Positions 1 through 9,354 are shown, counted from the stretch's first letter. The stretch: 64,000 nucleotides of DNA from UBA6522 sp965237785 (GCA_965237785.1 OZ250159.1:3596001-3660000); one strand, 5' to 3'. Numbers and translations are program-made. Notes: generated by a model from the letters alone, not told the origin.

Positions 1-252
1 AATTGCATTTTGTTGGGTATGGAAGCCGAGGGCCTGGACCGTCCCACCTATCCCGGTGAGCTGGGCCAGAGGATCTACGACAACGTGTCCAAGCTCGCCT
101 GGCAGCGTTGGCTCGGCCACCAGACCATGCTGATCAACGAATACCGGTTGACACCGATCGAGCCCAAGGCACGGCAGTTCCTGGAACGGGAAATGGAGAA
201 GTTCTTCTTCGGCGAGGGTTCCGAGAAACCGCCGGACTTCGTAAAGGGATAA
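1..252 (+). CDS. yggX: YggX-type Fe(II)-trafficking / oxidative damage protection protein, 5' end cut by window
   Basis: Small cytosolic protein of the YggX family, linked to iron handling and protection of Fe-S clusters against oxidation. The frame is open from base 1 and reads NCILLGMEAEG, then the hallmark stretch YPGELGQRIY and QTMLINEYRL, ending FFFGEGSEKPPDFVKG. The Cys just inside the window matches the conserved N-terminal Cys of the family, so only about five or six residues lie outside. A TTG at 10 and an ATG at 19 are in frame but would remove that Cys, so neither is the likely start. The family is about 90 residues and the fit is full length. Its usual neighbour mutY would be upstream, outside the window. 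Confidence 0.93.
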   Translation, partial: NCILLGMEAEGLDRPTYPGELGQRIYDNVSKLAWQRWLGHQTMLINEYRLTPIEPKARQFLEREMEKFFFGEGSEKPPDFVKG

Positions 253-277
253 CCGGCTCCGCCGAGCGGATCGGCGG

Positions 278-1921
278 TCACAGCAGACAGACGCGCTCTG
301 CCAATTCATCGATCAGCACGCGCTGGTTCTCGCTATAGTCGATCGGCGCCTCCACAACATGGACGCCGCCGTCCTGGAAACAGCGTTCGAGCAGCGGCAC
401 GAACTCGTCCGCCGTAGCGACACGGTGACCCACCGCGCCATAGCTGTTGGCGTATTGAACGAAATCGGGATTGCCGTATTCGAGCCCCCAATCGGGCAGG
501 CCGACATCGGCTTGTTTCCAGCGAATCATGCCGTAGGAATCGTCGCGCAGTATCAGCACAACCAGGTTGAGGCCGAGGCGTACGGCGGTTTCCAACTCCT
601 GGCTGTTCATCATGAAGCCGCCATCGCCGCAGATCGCCATCACCCGACGATCCGGGTACAGCATCGACGTCATCATTGCCGAGGGCAGTCCGGCCCCCAT
701 GGCCGCCAGCGCATTGTCGAGCAGTACCGTATTCGACTGCCGGGTCAGGTAATTGCGGGCAAACCAAATCTTGTAAGTGCCGTTATCCAGCGCAATGATG
801 CCGTCGGGCGGCATGACGGCGCGCACATCGGCGACGATGCGCTGGGGTAACAGCGGAAATGACGGGTCGTCGGTGCGCTCCGCGATCTGTGCCAGCACTT
901 CTTCGCGCACCCGCATGAAATAACCGAAGTCATGCCCCGGTTGCGGTTCCAGTCGTTCGGCAAGACGTTGAAAACTCGAAGCGATGTCGCCGACCAGTTC
1001 GAGTTGCGGAAAGTAGACCTCATCGACTTCGGAGGGACTGAAGTTGACATGAATGACCTGCTTGCCCCCGTGCTCCATGAAGAAGGGCGGTTTTTCAACG
1101 ACATCATGGCCCGCATTGATCACCAAATCGGCGCGGTCGATGGCGCAGTGCAGATAGTCGCCGGCCGACAGCGCCGCCGTGCCGATATAGCGATCATGGA
1201 ACCGCCCGATGACCCCCTTGCCCATCTGGGTAGTGAAATAGGGAATTTGCGTTTTGTCGATGAAGGCCTCGAGCGCTTCGATAATGCGCTTGCGGTTGGC
1301 GCCGGCGCCCACCAGCAGCAGCGGATATTTAGCTGCGTGGATCATTTCAACGGCCTGGTCGATGGCGGCGGTATCGCAGTGCGGCCGCCGTGGCGATGTC
1401 GGCGCAAAAAGGGGTTGGTCGTCGACCGGTTCGGCGGCGATGTCCTCGGGCAATTCAAGATGCACCGCGCCCGGCCGCTCTTCCTCGGCCAGCCGGAACG
1501 CCTCCCGGACGATGCCGGGGATGGTATTGCCGTTGACGATTTGCTTGGCGAATTTGGTGATCGGCCGCATCATCGACACCACATCGACAATCTGGAAGCG
1601 CCCCTGCTTGCTGGCCTTGATCGGTTTCTGACCGGTGATCATCAACATCGGCATGGCGCCCAATTGCGCGTATGCCGCCGGGGTAACGAAATTGGTCGCG
1701 CCCGGGCCCAGGGTCGCGAGACACACGCCGGCCTTACCGGTCAGGCGGCCATAAGTGGCGGCCATGAACCCCGCTCCCTGCTCGTGGCGGGTCAATATCA
1801 GTTTTATTTTCGAAGTGCGCAGCGAATCGAGGAAATCGAGATTCTCTTCACCGGGCACGCCAAAGACGTACTTCACGCCTTCATTTTCCAATGCTTTGAC
1901 CAACAAATCCGACGCTCGCAT
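278..1921 (-). CDS. acetolactate synthase-like TPP-dependent enzyme (large-subunit type)
   Basis: A 547-residue ThDP enzyme with the N-terminal pyrimidine-binding, central and C-terminal pyrophosphate-binding domains of the acetolactate synthase family. The ATG at 1921 starts MRASDLLVKALENEG, as family members do; the frame is open about 47 codons further but that part is not conserved. The catalytic Glu is near residue 47 (RHEQGAGFM). The metal/TPP motif starts at about 432 as GDGGFMMNSQEL and ends in RDDSYG, where IlvB-type enzymes have Asn residues. No small regulatory subunit lies beside it, so a catabolic or stand-alone decarboxylating ligase is as likely as branched-chain amino acid synthesis. 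It lies 118 bp downstream of acs on the same strand; cotranscription is possible. Confidence 0.88.
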   Translation of the reverse strand: MRASDLLVKALENEGVKYVFGVPGEENLDFLDSLRTSKIKLILTRHEQGAGFMAATYGRLTGKAGVCLATLGPGATNFVTPAAYAQLGAMPMLMITGQKPIKASKQGRFQIVDVVSMMRPITKFAKQIVNGNTIPGIVREAFRLAEEERPGAVHLELPEDIAAEPVDDQPLFAPTSPRRPHCDTAAIDQAVEMIHAAKYPLLLVGAGANRKRIIEALEAFIDKTQIPYFTTQMGKGVIGRFHDRYIGTAALSAGDYLHCAIDRADLVINAGHDVVEKPPFFMEHGGKQVIHVNFSPSEVDEVYFPQLELVGDIASSFQRLAERLEPQPGHDFGYFMRVREEVLAQIAERTDDPSFPLLPQRIVADVRAVMPPDGIIALDNGTYKIWFARNYLTRQSNTVLLDNALAAMGAGLPSAMMTSMLYPDRRVMAICGDGGFMMNSQELETAVRLGLNLVVLILRDDSYGMIRWKQADVGLPDWGLEYGNPDFVQYANSYGAVGHRVATADEFVPLLERCFQDGGVHVVEAPIDYSENQRVLIDELAERVCLL

Positions 1922-2039
1922 CCGGGTGCCGGTGTTCGGTTTTTGACTCACCAATGGACTCACCTGCTTTGATTGGACACTTTGACGGTGGGATTTTGAC
2001 ACTACGATTGCTGGGCCAGGAGGAATGAATGATGGCCAG

Positions 2040-3986
2040 CTATCGCAGTATTCGATTGGCAACGAGTTCGTCTACCACGGCGGGGTCGGCCAACGTGGAG
2101 ACATCGCCCAGCTCGTCGTGCGCATTCTCTGCAATCTTCCGCAGGATGCGCCGCATGATCTTTCCGGAGCGGGTTTTTGGCAGGCCCGGCGCCCACTGGA
2201 GGCAATCGGGGCACGCGATGGGGCCGATTTCCCGCCGCACCCAGGCCACGAGTTCCTGGCGCAGCGCTTCGTCGGGTTCCTCGCCCGAGTTCAGCGTCAC
2301 GTAGGCGTAGATGCCCTGGCCCTTGATTGGGTGCGGGCAACCGACCACGGCCGCTTCGGCGACCTTCGCATGTGCTACCAGCGCACTTTCCACTTCCGCG
2401 GTGCCCATGCGGTGGCCGGAGACGTTGATGACGTCGTCCACGCGTCCGGTGATCCAGTAGTAGCCGTCGGCGTCGCGTCTGGCTCCATCCCCTGTGAAAT
2501 ACGTGCCCGGGTACTGACTGAAGTAGGTCTCGATGAATCGCCGATGATCGCCGTAGACGGTGCGCATCTGCCCCGGCCAGCTATCGAGCAACACCAGGTT
2601 GCCTGTCGCCTCTCCATCCATAATTTGCCCGTCGCCATCCACGATAGCCGGCTTGACGCCGAACAGCGGCCGCGTCGCCGAACCGGGCTTCAGCGCCGTG
2701 GCGCCGGGCAAGGGGCTCACAAGGATTCCACCGGTTTCCGTTTGCCACCAGGTATCGACTATCGGGCACGTTCCCCCACCCACGACGTGGTAATACCACT
2801 CCCAGGCTTCCGGATTGATGGGCTCGCCGACCGTTCCGAGCAGTCGCAGGCTGTCGCGTGAGCAGCGCTTGACCGGGCCCTTGCCATCAGCCATCAGGGC
2901 GCGAATGGCCGTCGGGGCGGTATAGAAAATGTTGACCTTGTGCTTGTCGACAACCTGCCAGAAGCGGCTCGAATCGGGGTAGGTGGGCACGCCCTCGAAC
3001 ATGAGCGTGGTGGCGCCGTTGGCAAGCGGCCCGTAGACGATGTAACTGTGACCGGTCACCCAGCCGACGTCCGCGGTACACCAATAGATGTCGCCGTCGC
3101 GATAGTCGAAGACGTATTGGTGGGTCAGCGCGGCGAACACCAGGTAGCCCCCGGACGTATGCAGCACGCCCTTGGGTTTTCCCGTGGACCCGGACGTGTA
3201 GAGAATGAACAAGGGATCCTCGGCGTTCATGACCTCCGCCGGGCAGTAAGGATCGGCGGCGCTGGCGATATCCTCGTACCAGTGATCGCGGCCGGGTTGC
3301 CACTCGATCCCGGCGCCGGTTCGCCGGACGACTACCACGGTTTTTACTTTCGCCTCGCCGTCGGCAGCGAGCGCAGCGTCCACGTTGGCCTTGAGCGGGA
3401 TGTGCTTGCCGCCCCTGACGCCTTCGTCGGCGGTGATGACGACGCTGGACTCGCAGTCCTCGATGCGTCCTCGCAGCGCCTCCGGCGAGAATCCCCCGAA
3501 GACCACCGAGTGCACGGCGCCGATGCGGGCGCAGGCGAGCATGGCCACGGCGGCTTCCGGGATCATCGGCATGTAGATGGTGACCCGGTCGCCTTTCCAG
3601 ACACCCAGCGACCGCAACGCATTGCCGAGGCGGGAAACACGCTCGTGCAGCTCCCGGTAGGTGATGCGCAAATCGTCGCCGGGGTCGTCACCCTCCCAGA
3701 TGATGGCGGTCTGCTCGCCCCGGGTCTTCAGATGCCGGTCCAGGCAGTTTGCGGCTACGTTCAGCGCGCCGTCGGCGAACCAGCGAATACGCAGATCAGC
3801 GGCGTCAAACGAAACGTCCTTGACTTGGCTGTAGGGCCTTATCCAGTCGAGGCGCTGACCTTGCTCCCGCCAGAACGTGACCGGGTCGTCGACGGACCGC
3901 CGGTAAAGTTCGTGGTAGGCGGCCGCGTCCAGCCATGCGCGCTTGGCGATGTCCTCGGGTACGGGATAGATCTTTTCTTCGCTCAT
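2040..3986 (-). CDS. acs: acetyl-CoA synthetase (AMP-forming)
   Basis: Converts acetate, ATP and CoA to acetyl-CoA through acetyl-AMP in the cytosol. At 648 residues it is full length for Acs. It has the ACAS N-terminal segment, the adenylate-forming P-loop-like motif YTSGSTGKPKGVLHT, the family core DTWWQTETGG, and the C-terminal PKTRSGKIMRR, in which Lys609 is the residue used for catalysis and controlled by reversible acetylation in enterobacterial Acs. The ATG at 3986 gives the expected N-terminus; no strong ribosome-binding site is visible. It is divergent from metA across about 180 bp. Confidence 0.97.
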   Translation of the reverse strand: MSEEKIYPVPEDIAKRAWLDAAAYHELYRRSVDDPVTFWREQGQRLDWIRPYSQVKDVSFDAADLRIRWFADGALNVAANCLDRHLKTRGEQTAIIWEGDDPGDDLRITYRELHERVSRLGNALRSLGVWKGDRVTIYMPMIPEAAVAMLACARIGAVHSVVFGGFSPEALRGRIEDCESSVVITADEGVRGGKHIPLKANVDAALAADGEAKVKTVVVVRRTGAGIEWQPGRDHWYEDIASAADPYCPAEVMNAEDPLFILYTSGSTGKPKGVLHTSGGYLVFAALTHQYVFDYRDGDIYWCTADVGWVTGHSYIVYGPLANGATTLMFEGVPTYPDSSRFWQVVDKHKVNIFYTAPTAIRALMADGKGPVKRCSRDSLRLLGTVGEPINPEAWEWYYHVVGGGTCPIVDTWWQTETGGILVSPLPGATALKPGSATRPLFGVKPAIVDGDGQIMDGEATGNLVLLDSWPGQMRTVYGDHRRFIETYFSQYPGTYFTGDGARRDADGYYWITGRVDDVINVSGHRMGTAEVESALVAHAKVAEAAVVGCPHPIKGQGIYAYVTLNSGEEPDEALRQELVAWVRREIGPIACPDCLQWAPGLPKTRSGKIMRRILRKIAENAHDELGDVSTLADPAVVDELVANRILR

Positions 3987-4169
3987 GAAGGGTTAATCGA
4001 ATTCGATCAGCCGGAAACTTCGCCAAAGCGGATACTACGCAACCGTGTCGCAAAGTCCACTCGAAAGGCTTGTTGATGGAATGAGCGTTGGTATGATTCG
4101 CGCGGTTGCCGCAAATTGTCGGATATGCGGCGTAGTTATTGACTCCCAACCAAGGGTTGAATTTCCAGA

Positions 4170-5231
4170 ATGCCACTGGTCGCCCACTCGAATTTGCCGG
4201 CTTTCGCCTTGTTGCAGGAGCAGGGCCACGAGCTGTTGTCCGTCGATCGCGCGGCGCGACAGGATATACGCGAACTGCACATAGGATTTCTGAATATGAT
4301 GCCGGACGCGGCCTTGCAAGCGACCGAAAGACAATTCATACGACTCGTCGGTAGCTGCAACCGCATTGAGCAAATTTTCGTCTACCCATTTTCGCTGCCA
4401 TCGCTGATCCGCAGCGAAGAGACACTCGAATATATCGATCGGTACTACAGTCGTTTCGAGGATCTCCAGGAGCAGGGTCTTGACGCGTTGATCATTACCG
4501 GCGCCAACGTTGCGACGCCAAATCTGGACAAGGAGCCGTTTTGGCAGCCGTTGATCGACATTGCGCAATGGGCCGAGGAAAACGTCGCGTCGATATTGTG
4601 TTCGTGCCTGGCGACCCACGCGCTGCTCAAGCATTTTTACGGTATCGACCGGCAGCCGTTACCCGCGAAGCGCTGGGGCGTTTACAGCCATCGTGTTTGC
4701 GGAACCGACCACCCTCTGAACCGCGACATCAATACGCGGTTCGATGTACCGCATTCGCGATTCAACGATGTTTCGCGCGCGCAGCTTGAGTCGGCCGGAC
4801 TGCGCATTCTGGTGGAAAGCACCGAGGGCGGCGTGCATCTGGCCGTCAGCCCGGATCAAGCTCGCGTGATCTATTTTCAAGGGCACCCGGAATACGACGG
4901 CAACAGCTTGCTCAAGGAATACAAGCGCGAGGTTTGCCGTTACCACGACGGCGAGCTGGCGGCGATGCCACCCTTCCCGGAGAGCTATTTCGGGGAAACA
5001 GCCCGACAAGCGATCGAGCGTGCCGGTGGCGACAAGGAAGCGCTGTTCGAGGTCCTCGAAAACGCCTTGGAACCGCACGTTGAAAATACCTGGGGTGACG
5101 CTGCGAGGGCAATGGTCAATAATTGGCTCGGTCTTGTCTACCGACTGACCAATCCGGATCGAAACAAACAATTCATGACGGGCGTCGACCCATGCGACCC
5201 GCTGGGCCTGCGCCAGTCGTGCTCGGACTAA
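4170..5231 (+). CDS. metA: homoserine O-acyltransferase, MetA family
   Basis: Acylates homoserine as the first committed step of methionine synthesis. The 353-residue protein has the class-I glutamine-amidotransferase-like fold of MetA: catalytic Cys146 in SILCSCLATHALL, and His239 with Glu241 in GHPEYDG, matching the E. coli Cys/His/Glu set. At the acyl-donor position (E. coli residue 111, Gly for succinyl, Glu for acetyl) the sequence reads TGANVA, which places Ala there, so acyl-CoA preference is unclear. It is followed after 26 bp by the remains of metY, the sulfhydrylase that uses O-acetylhomoserine, which argues mildly for acetyl transfer. I saw no SAM riboswitch in the leader. Confidence 0.93.
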   Translation: MPLVAHSNLPAFALLQEQGHELLSVDRAARQDIRELHIGFLNMMPDAALQATERQFIRLVGSCNRIEQIFVYPFSLPSLIRSEETLEYIDRYYSRFEDLQEQGLDALIITGANVATPNLDKEPFWQPLIDIAQWAEENVASILCSCLATHALLKHFYGIDRQPLPAKRWGVYSHRVCGTDHPLNRDINTRFDVPHSRFNDVSRAQLESAGLRILVESTEGGVHLAVSPDQARVIYFQGHPEYDGNSLLKEYKREVCRYHDGELAAMPPFPESYFGETARQAIERAGGDKEALFEVLENALEPHVENTWGDAARAMVNNWLGLVYRLTNPDRNKQFMTGVDPCDPLGLRQSCSD

Positions 5232-5257
5232 TTCACCCTGGACTTTGAGGATAATCA

Positions 5258-5523
5258 ATGAGAGATGAAACTCTGGCCATACATGCCGGCTTCAAATCGG
5301 ACCCAACTACCAAAGCCGTGCCCGTTTATCAGACGGTCGCGTACGAGTTCGACAACGCGCAGCATGGCGCAGACCTGTTCAACCTTGCAGTCCCGGGAAA
5401 TATCTACACGCGCATCATGAATCCGCCGGCGTGACGCCCGACATGATTCGTCTATGCATCGGAATCGAGCACATCGACGACATTCTCGCCGACCTCGATC
5501 GGGCGCACGCGGTGTCCGCTTGA
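5258..5523 (+). pseudogene. metY: metY (O-acetylhomoserine sulfhydrylase) with its middle deleted
   Basis: Remnant of the PLP enzyme that makes homocysteine from O-acetylhomoserine and sulfide. It starts at the ATG at 5258 behind a TTGAGGA ribosome-binding site and reads a clean MetY N-terminus (MRDETLAIHAGF to GNIYTRIMNP, about 55 residues). At about 5425 it jumps directly to the MetY C-terminus in another frame: AGVTPDMIRLCIGIEHIDD to HAVSA and a TGA at 5521-5523. The N-terminal frame hits TGA at 5432-5434. About 340 central codons are missing, including the PLP-lysine region, so no active enzyme can be made. Both ends are otherwise undamaged, which suggests a recent deletion or an assembly collapse. 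Confidence 0.9.
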
Positions 5524-5575
5524 GAAACGAGGCTATCGGGAAATCGTCAGGCTACGAAGAGAGCGTTCTGTCACG

Positions 5576-5965
5576 TCAACCTGTGTATGCCCGGCCCAGC
5601 AATGGTTCGCCGTTGACGAAGATTTGCTCGACCCAGACCGAGGGTGCATTGTTCCTCGCGGGTGCGCCGGTGATTGAGATCTCGTCGCCCGGTTTGACGG
5701 TATCGCTGGTCCACCCCTCGTTCCGGGCCAGGCCCATGCTGCCGGGGAGTCCCGCCAGCCAGCTAACCGTGGAGCCGTCTTCGCCGGCGACATCAAACAG
5801 GATTCCGGCGTGGGGATTGACGAACTGGAACTCCGTCACGATTCCGGTAACGGTAATCGATTGGGTCAGGTCGTAGACGACGTTCGAACCGTGATGGCTG
5901 AGCGAGGGGAGTGACAGCAACGCTATTACGATTCCGGCAAGAATTGCGCTAAGTTTCGAGTCCAT
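5576..5965 (-). CDS. DUF6152 family secreted protein
   Basis: A 129-residue exported protein of the uncharacterised DUF6152 family. It has a signal peptide (MDSKLSAILAGIVIALLSLP), then the family landmark SHHGSNVVYDL after cleavage, TGIVTEFQFVNPHAGI, and a compact beta-rich domain. The ATG at 5965 is preferred over one six codons upstream because GGGAG lies six bases before it. It is divergent from two genes of the partner family often found with DUF6152. Function unknown; a metal or cofactor role in the periplasm would be a guess. Confidence 0.82.
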   Translation of the reverse strand: MDSKLSAILAGIVIALLSLPSLSHHGSNVVYDLTQSITVTGIVTEFQFVNPHAGILFDVAGEDGSTVSWLAGLPGSMGLARNEGWTSDTVKPGDEISITGAPARNNAPSVWVEQIFVNGEPLLGRAYTG

Positions 5966-6024
5966 GGAAATCTCCCAAGCCACGGGAAGAGAATAGCCGA
6001 AAAATCATGGCGCCAAGGACTATC

Positions 6025-6951
6025 ATGAGGCATATGGACGACTCCGGGTTTTTTGGTATTGCAGTTGCGTGCTTGCTTGCGCCGTCGTTTGTCGCCCCCC
6101 AGGATTGGATCGCGGAATCGATTTGTCCGGACAATACCCCCGCCGACTTTCACGCGTGCGCGCTGGAAACGGCGGAATCGTTCGAGCCTCCACGTCAACC
6201 GGACGGCCGACCGGACCTCGGGGGCTACTGGATGCTGCCCGGAGGCCAGTTCGGCGGTGCGTACGAGGACCTGGAAGAGCATCCCGGGGAACTCGATGCA
6301 CTCGGGGGCGCGGCCGCGATCGTCTCACCGGCGGACGGCACACTCCCCATTCGCGCCTGGGCCGAAGAGCAGGTACGGCAGAACGCGCAACGCTATCTTC
6401 ACCACAACGCAGCCTGCTTGCTGGCGGGCGTGCCCAATACCATGTATCACGGCGGGCCCCGTCAATTTCTCCAGACACCGGATTACCTGGCGATACATTC
6501 TTACAACGCACATGCGTATCGCATTGTTTCGTTGGATGGCCGCCCCCCCCTCGGGGGAAAAATACGCCTGTGGAATGGAGATTCCAGGGGTTGGTGGGAC
6601 GGCGACACGCTGGTAATCGAGACGACCAACCAGAACGCCAAACCCTGGCTTGACCAGCGCGGGAGGTTCTACACCGAAGACGCGCACGTGGTCGAACGGA
6701 TCACGCTCATCGGTCCCAATACAATGCACTACGAGGCGACGGTCAATGATCCGAACGTATTCACCGAACCCTTCACGATCGCCTTGCCCTACAGGCGTAT
6801 CGGTGACGAAACGTACGAGATTCCGGAACTCGCGTGCTATGAGAACAACGAATCGCTGATGGGGATTTACCGCCAGGTCGGCCTGGAGATCTATCCCGGG
6901 ATCAGCGTGGAAGAGGCTCAAGACGCTCAAGACGCCATTGGGGAACAATGA
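6025..6951 (+). CDS. secreted protein of the DUF6152-associated family
   Basis: About 308 residues with a hydrophobic N-terminus suggesting export. The body carries the landmarks of a large unnamed family that travels with DUF6152: PDLGGYWML near the start, QTPDYLAIHS, WNGDSRGWWDGDTLVIETT and a late VERITLIGPNTMHYEATV. The ATG at 6025 is chosen because AAGGA lies five bases upstream; ATG codons at 6007 and 6034 are alternatives. Its stop overlaps the start of the next gene as ATGA, so the two are translationally coupled. Enzymatic role unknown. Confidence 0.8.
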   Translation: MRHMDDSGFFGIAVACLLAPSFVAPQDWIAESICPDNTPADFHACALETAESFEPPRQPDGRPDLGGYWMLPGGQFGGAYEDLEEHPGELDALGGAAAIVSPADGTLPIRAWAEEQVRQNAQRYLHHNAACLLAGVPNTMYHGGPRQFLQTPDYLAIHSYNAHAYRIVSLDGRPPLGGKIRLWNGDSRGWWDGDTLVIETTNQNAKPWLDQRGRFYTEDAHVVERITLIGPNTMHYEATVNDPNVFTEPFTIALPYRRIGDETYEIPELACYENNESLMGIYRQVGLEIYPGISVEEAQDAQDAIGEQ

Positions 6952-7694
6952 GATCCGTCCTGCCGATACTGGGGCTTCTGCTCGCTACTTCGGCTGCGGC
7001 GCAGCAATCCGCAGGCGAAAGCTACGCTGCGCCTCGGACTTCTTTCGGTCAGCCGGACCTCCAGGGCATTTGGCAAGTTCTGAACACGGCTGTGTGGGAT
7101 ATTGAAGACCATTCGGGACAACTGGGAGTTCCGGCCGGTCAAGGGGTTGTTGTCGGTGGCGAGATACCGTACCAGCCGTGGGCTGCCGCTCAGCGAGACG
7201 AAAATCTTCGGAATCGACAGACCGATGATCCGGAGGCGGGCTGCAAAATGGTCGGCGTGCCCCGCATCACCTACATGCCGTATCCGTTCCAGATCATTCA
7301 GACACCCACGCAAATCACGATCCTCTACGAATACGTCCATACGATCCGTAATATCTATCTGGACAGCGATCATCCCGAAGGCGCCACCGACCGGCTGTGG
7401 ATGGGAGACTCCCGTGGCCGCTGGGACGGTGACACGCTTGTCGTCGACGTGGTGCAATTCACCGATCGGACCTGGTTCGACAGGTCAGGAAATTTCCACA
7501 GCGAAGGGTTGCACGTAGTCGAACGTTACACCCGAACCGGCCCCAACCACATGACGTATGAAGTGACCATCGAGGACCCGGAGGTTTTCACCGAGTCCTG
7601 GCAAATAAGCATGCCGTTGTATCGCCGCCAGGAAGAGCACATCCGCCTACTGGAATATGAGTGCTACGCGTACCTCGAAGCCAGTCGAGAGTGA
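6948..7694 (+). CDS. secreted protein of the DUF6152-associated family (paralogue)
   Basis: A 248-residue paralogue of the preceding gene. It has a clear signal peptide (MRSVLPILGLLLATSAAAQ), then QPDLQGIWQVLN, MGDSRGRWDGDTLVVDV and VVERYTRTGPNHMTYEVT. The ATGA overlap with the upstream gene indicates one operon. Function unknown. Confidence 0.8.
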   Translation: MRSVLPILGLLLATSAAAQQSAGESYAAPRTSFGQPDLQGIWQVLNTAVWDIEDHSGQLGVPAGQGVVVGGEIPYQPWAAAQRDENLRNRQTDDPEAGCKMVGVPRITYMPYPFQIIQTPTQITILYEYVHTIRNIYLDSDHPEGATDRLWMGDSRGRWDGDTLVVDVVQFTDRTWFDRSGNFHSEGLHVVERYTRTGPNHMTYEVTIEDPEVFTESWQISMPLYRRQEEHIRLLEYECYAYLEASRE

Positions 7695-7844
7695 CTGCAC
7701 GGGAAATTGGCCGTGGTTCGGATATCCAACCAATCCGCCGATGAGCCCGCCGCCGCATCGTACCGGCGCCGTTGCCGGGCGGCGCTGGGAATTTCCTCTT
7801 GACTATGCCCAAAGCAGACCGGTCTAATACCGCGTCTGCATAGG

Positions 7845-7920
<76 letters not shown>

Positions 7921-7954
7921 CGTTTTGATGCACCGGATTGCTCTGAGCAACGGC

Positions 7955-8880
7955 CTACCGGGCGACCTCGAGTCGGAATCCTGGATAGGCAAACGCTCTT
8001 GAGATTCTGTCGCAGTCTCGCTCCGTGACGCCCTCCGCTCGGGCGATGCCGTACCACCGGGCGCGCGCAGTCTGCTCCATGGTGCGAATCGTCGCCTCGG
8101 CATCGGCGCGATCGATCAGAAACCGGGGATGCTGCGACAGCAGGTTGTCGGCGTGGGCATAGCGGCCGATGTCTCCGCAGATGAGCACAAGGTCACGTCG
8201 TTCGATGCTGACAGGCGTTGAGGGCACCAGATCATAGGCGGGCGATAGTATCCAATCGGTATCCAGCGCGATGACCGCATGGTTACGAGGGTGATCGTCA
8301 GTATTGGAGATCAACGCGTTGAAGCACATGCGCCGAAAAAGCTCCTGGGCATCATGTTGCGGCCGCCCATGGACGTGCTGGCGAGCAGCAACGCTTGGGC
8401 TTGTTCGACGTCCGGGTCCACCGGCAACTCTTCGTCGGCGAGGATCGCGTCCGCCAGCCGCTGCAGCTCGGCCAAATCCAGAGTACTGGAGAATCTTCTC
8501 CGTGGTGCGGGCGGTTCTCGATTCAAACCAAAACTCAGCGCACCGGTACGGTTCTCCGGTGAATACAACAGGTAGTCAAGCTCGCCGAGCGGTGTCTTGC
8601 GTGCGTGCTTCTCGATCACAAGCCGACCCCAATAGTCCGGAGCTGCGTCGCGGAGCGCACCGAATACGCCCTTTAACCGACGGGTTTCGAAGGTTTCCGT
8701 CGTGAGCTTGAGTTCAACGGGGTCGATGGGAACAGCGTTCGGGCGCGCCAAATAGCTGCGCCCGTAAACGAACCTGCCCGTTGGAATTCCATGCCGGTCA
8801 GCGGTTAGCACGAACTTGCCGGCCGTCACGAACTCCGTCTCACCGGGCAGCACGATGTATACATAGCACTCGTCGTTCAT
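7955..8880 (-). pseudogene. hipA: hipA-type kinase toxin gene with internal deletion and frame change
   Basis: HipA toxins are serine/threonine kinases of about 410-440 residues. Here the N-terminal half reads MNDECYVYIVLPG to ASTSMGGRN (about 170 residues, with the HipA N-terminal domain), then breaks near 8345-8360. The C-terminal part resumes in another frame as LFRRMCFNALISNTDDH, the conserved kinase metal-binding region, and runs to 7955. Roughly 110-130 central residues with the ATP-binding core are missing, so the kinase should be dead. The hipB partner lies 9 bp upstream and appears intact. Confidence 0.87.
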
Positions 8881-8889
8881 TCGGCCGTA

Positions 8890-9231
8890 CTAGAAATCGT
8901 TGTCCAGGCGATCCGATTCCCTGGCCCGACTCCGCTTCCTGTGCAGACTGAGTGCGAGCCCCTCTTTATCGAGTGCCGGGCTGGCTATATCGCCCATGGG
9001 GTCCAGCAGGTCGTACGCCCAAAGCAGCGCTATGTAGACAGCGACCCCGGTTGAAGGTTTGCCCTTCTCGGCGTCGGACACCGGGCGTGGGCCGGTACCG
9101 ATCTTCTCGGCAACGTCCCGGATTGTCAGGTTTCTGCGGAGCCTCGCGGTTCGCAGGTTGGCGCCCAGGCGCTTCAAGGCGTGCTCTACGGTATAGGGTG
9201 GAGCGGTTGTCAAGGTGTTCCTGGAAGTCAT
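8890..9231 (-). CDS. hipB: HipB-like XRE-family antitoxin / autorepressor
   Basis: A 113-residue DNA-binding protein with a helix-turn-helix at about residues 20-75 (LGANLRTARLRRNLTIRDVAEKIG, a longer helix region than usual is possible) and a basic tail. It would neutralise HipA and repress the operon. The ATG at 9231 follows a repeat-rich control region. With hipA destroyed it survives as an orphan antitoxin or regulator. Confidence 0.82.
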   Translation of the reverse strand: MTSRNTLTTAPPYTVEHALKRLGANLRTARLRRNLTIRDVAEKIGTGPRPVSDAEKGKPSTGVAVYIALLWAYDLLDPMGDIASPALDKEGLALSLHRKRSRARESDRLDNDF

Positions 9232-9234
9232 CTG

Positions 9235-9354
9235 CTCTTAAGTACCTCATAAAGCATTTTATGTGCGCTTAAAAGCATAATGAGGTCTGGCAAGAAAGCA
9301 AGCCGATCTGCGCTCAAAAGCACAATACAGAGACTAAGGTACTCTTGAGTACAT
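9235..9354. promoter_or_regulatory. probable HipB operator region with direct and inverted repeats
   Basis: AT-rich control region just upstream of hipB. CTCTTAAGTACCT (9235-9247) recurs as CTCTTGAGTACAT (9342-9354), and GCGCTTAAAAGCATAA (9265-9280) recurs as GCGCTCAAAAGCACAA (9310-9325). CCTCAT near 9245 is mirrored by ATGAGG near 9280. Such paired sites are what HipB-type repressors bind; assignment to HipB is by position only. Confidence 0.55.

Noticed and set aside
932..1972. 346-codon open frame antisense to the acetolactate-synthase-like gene
   Set aside because: No domain or start context; long antisense frames are expected in GC-rich coding DNA.
3987..4169. SAM riboswitch or other RNA leader before metA
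   Set aside because: I could not find the conserved core of any SAM riboswitch class in this short region.
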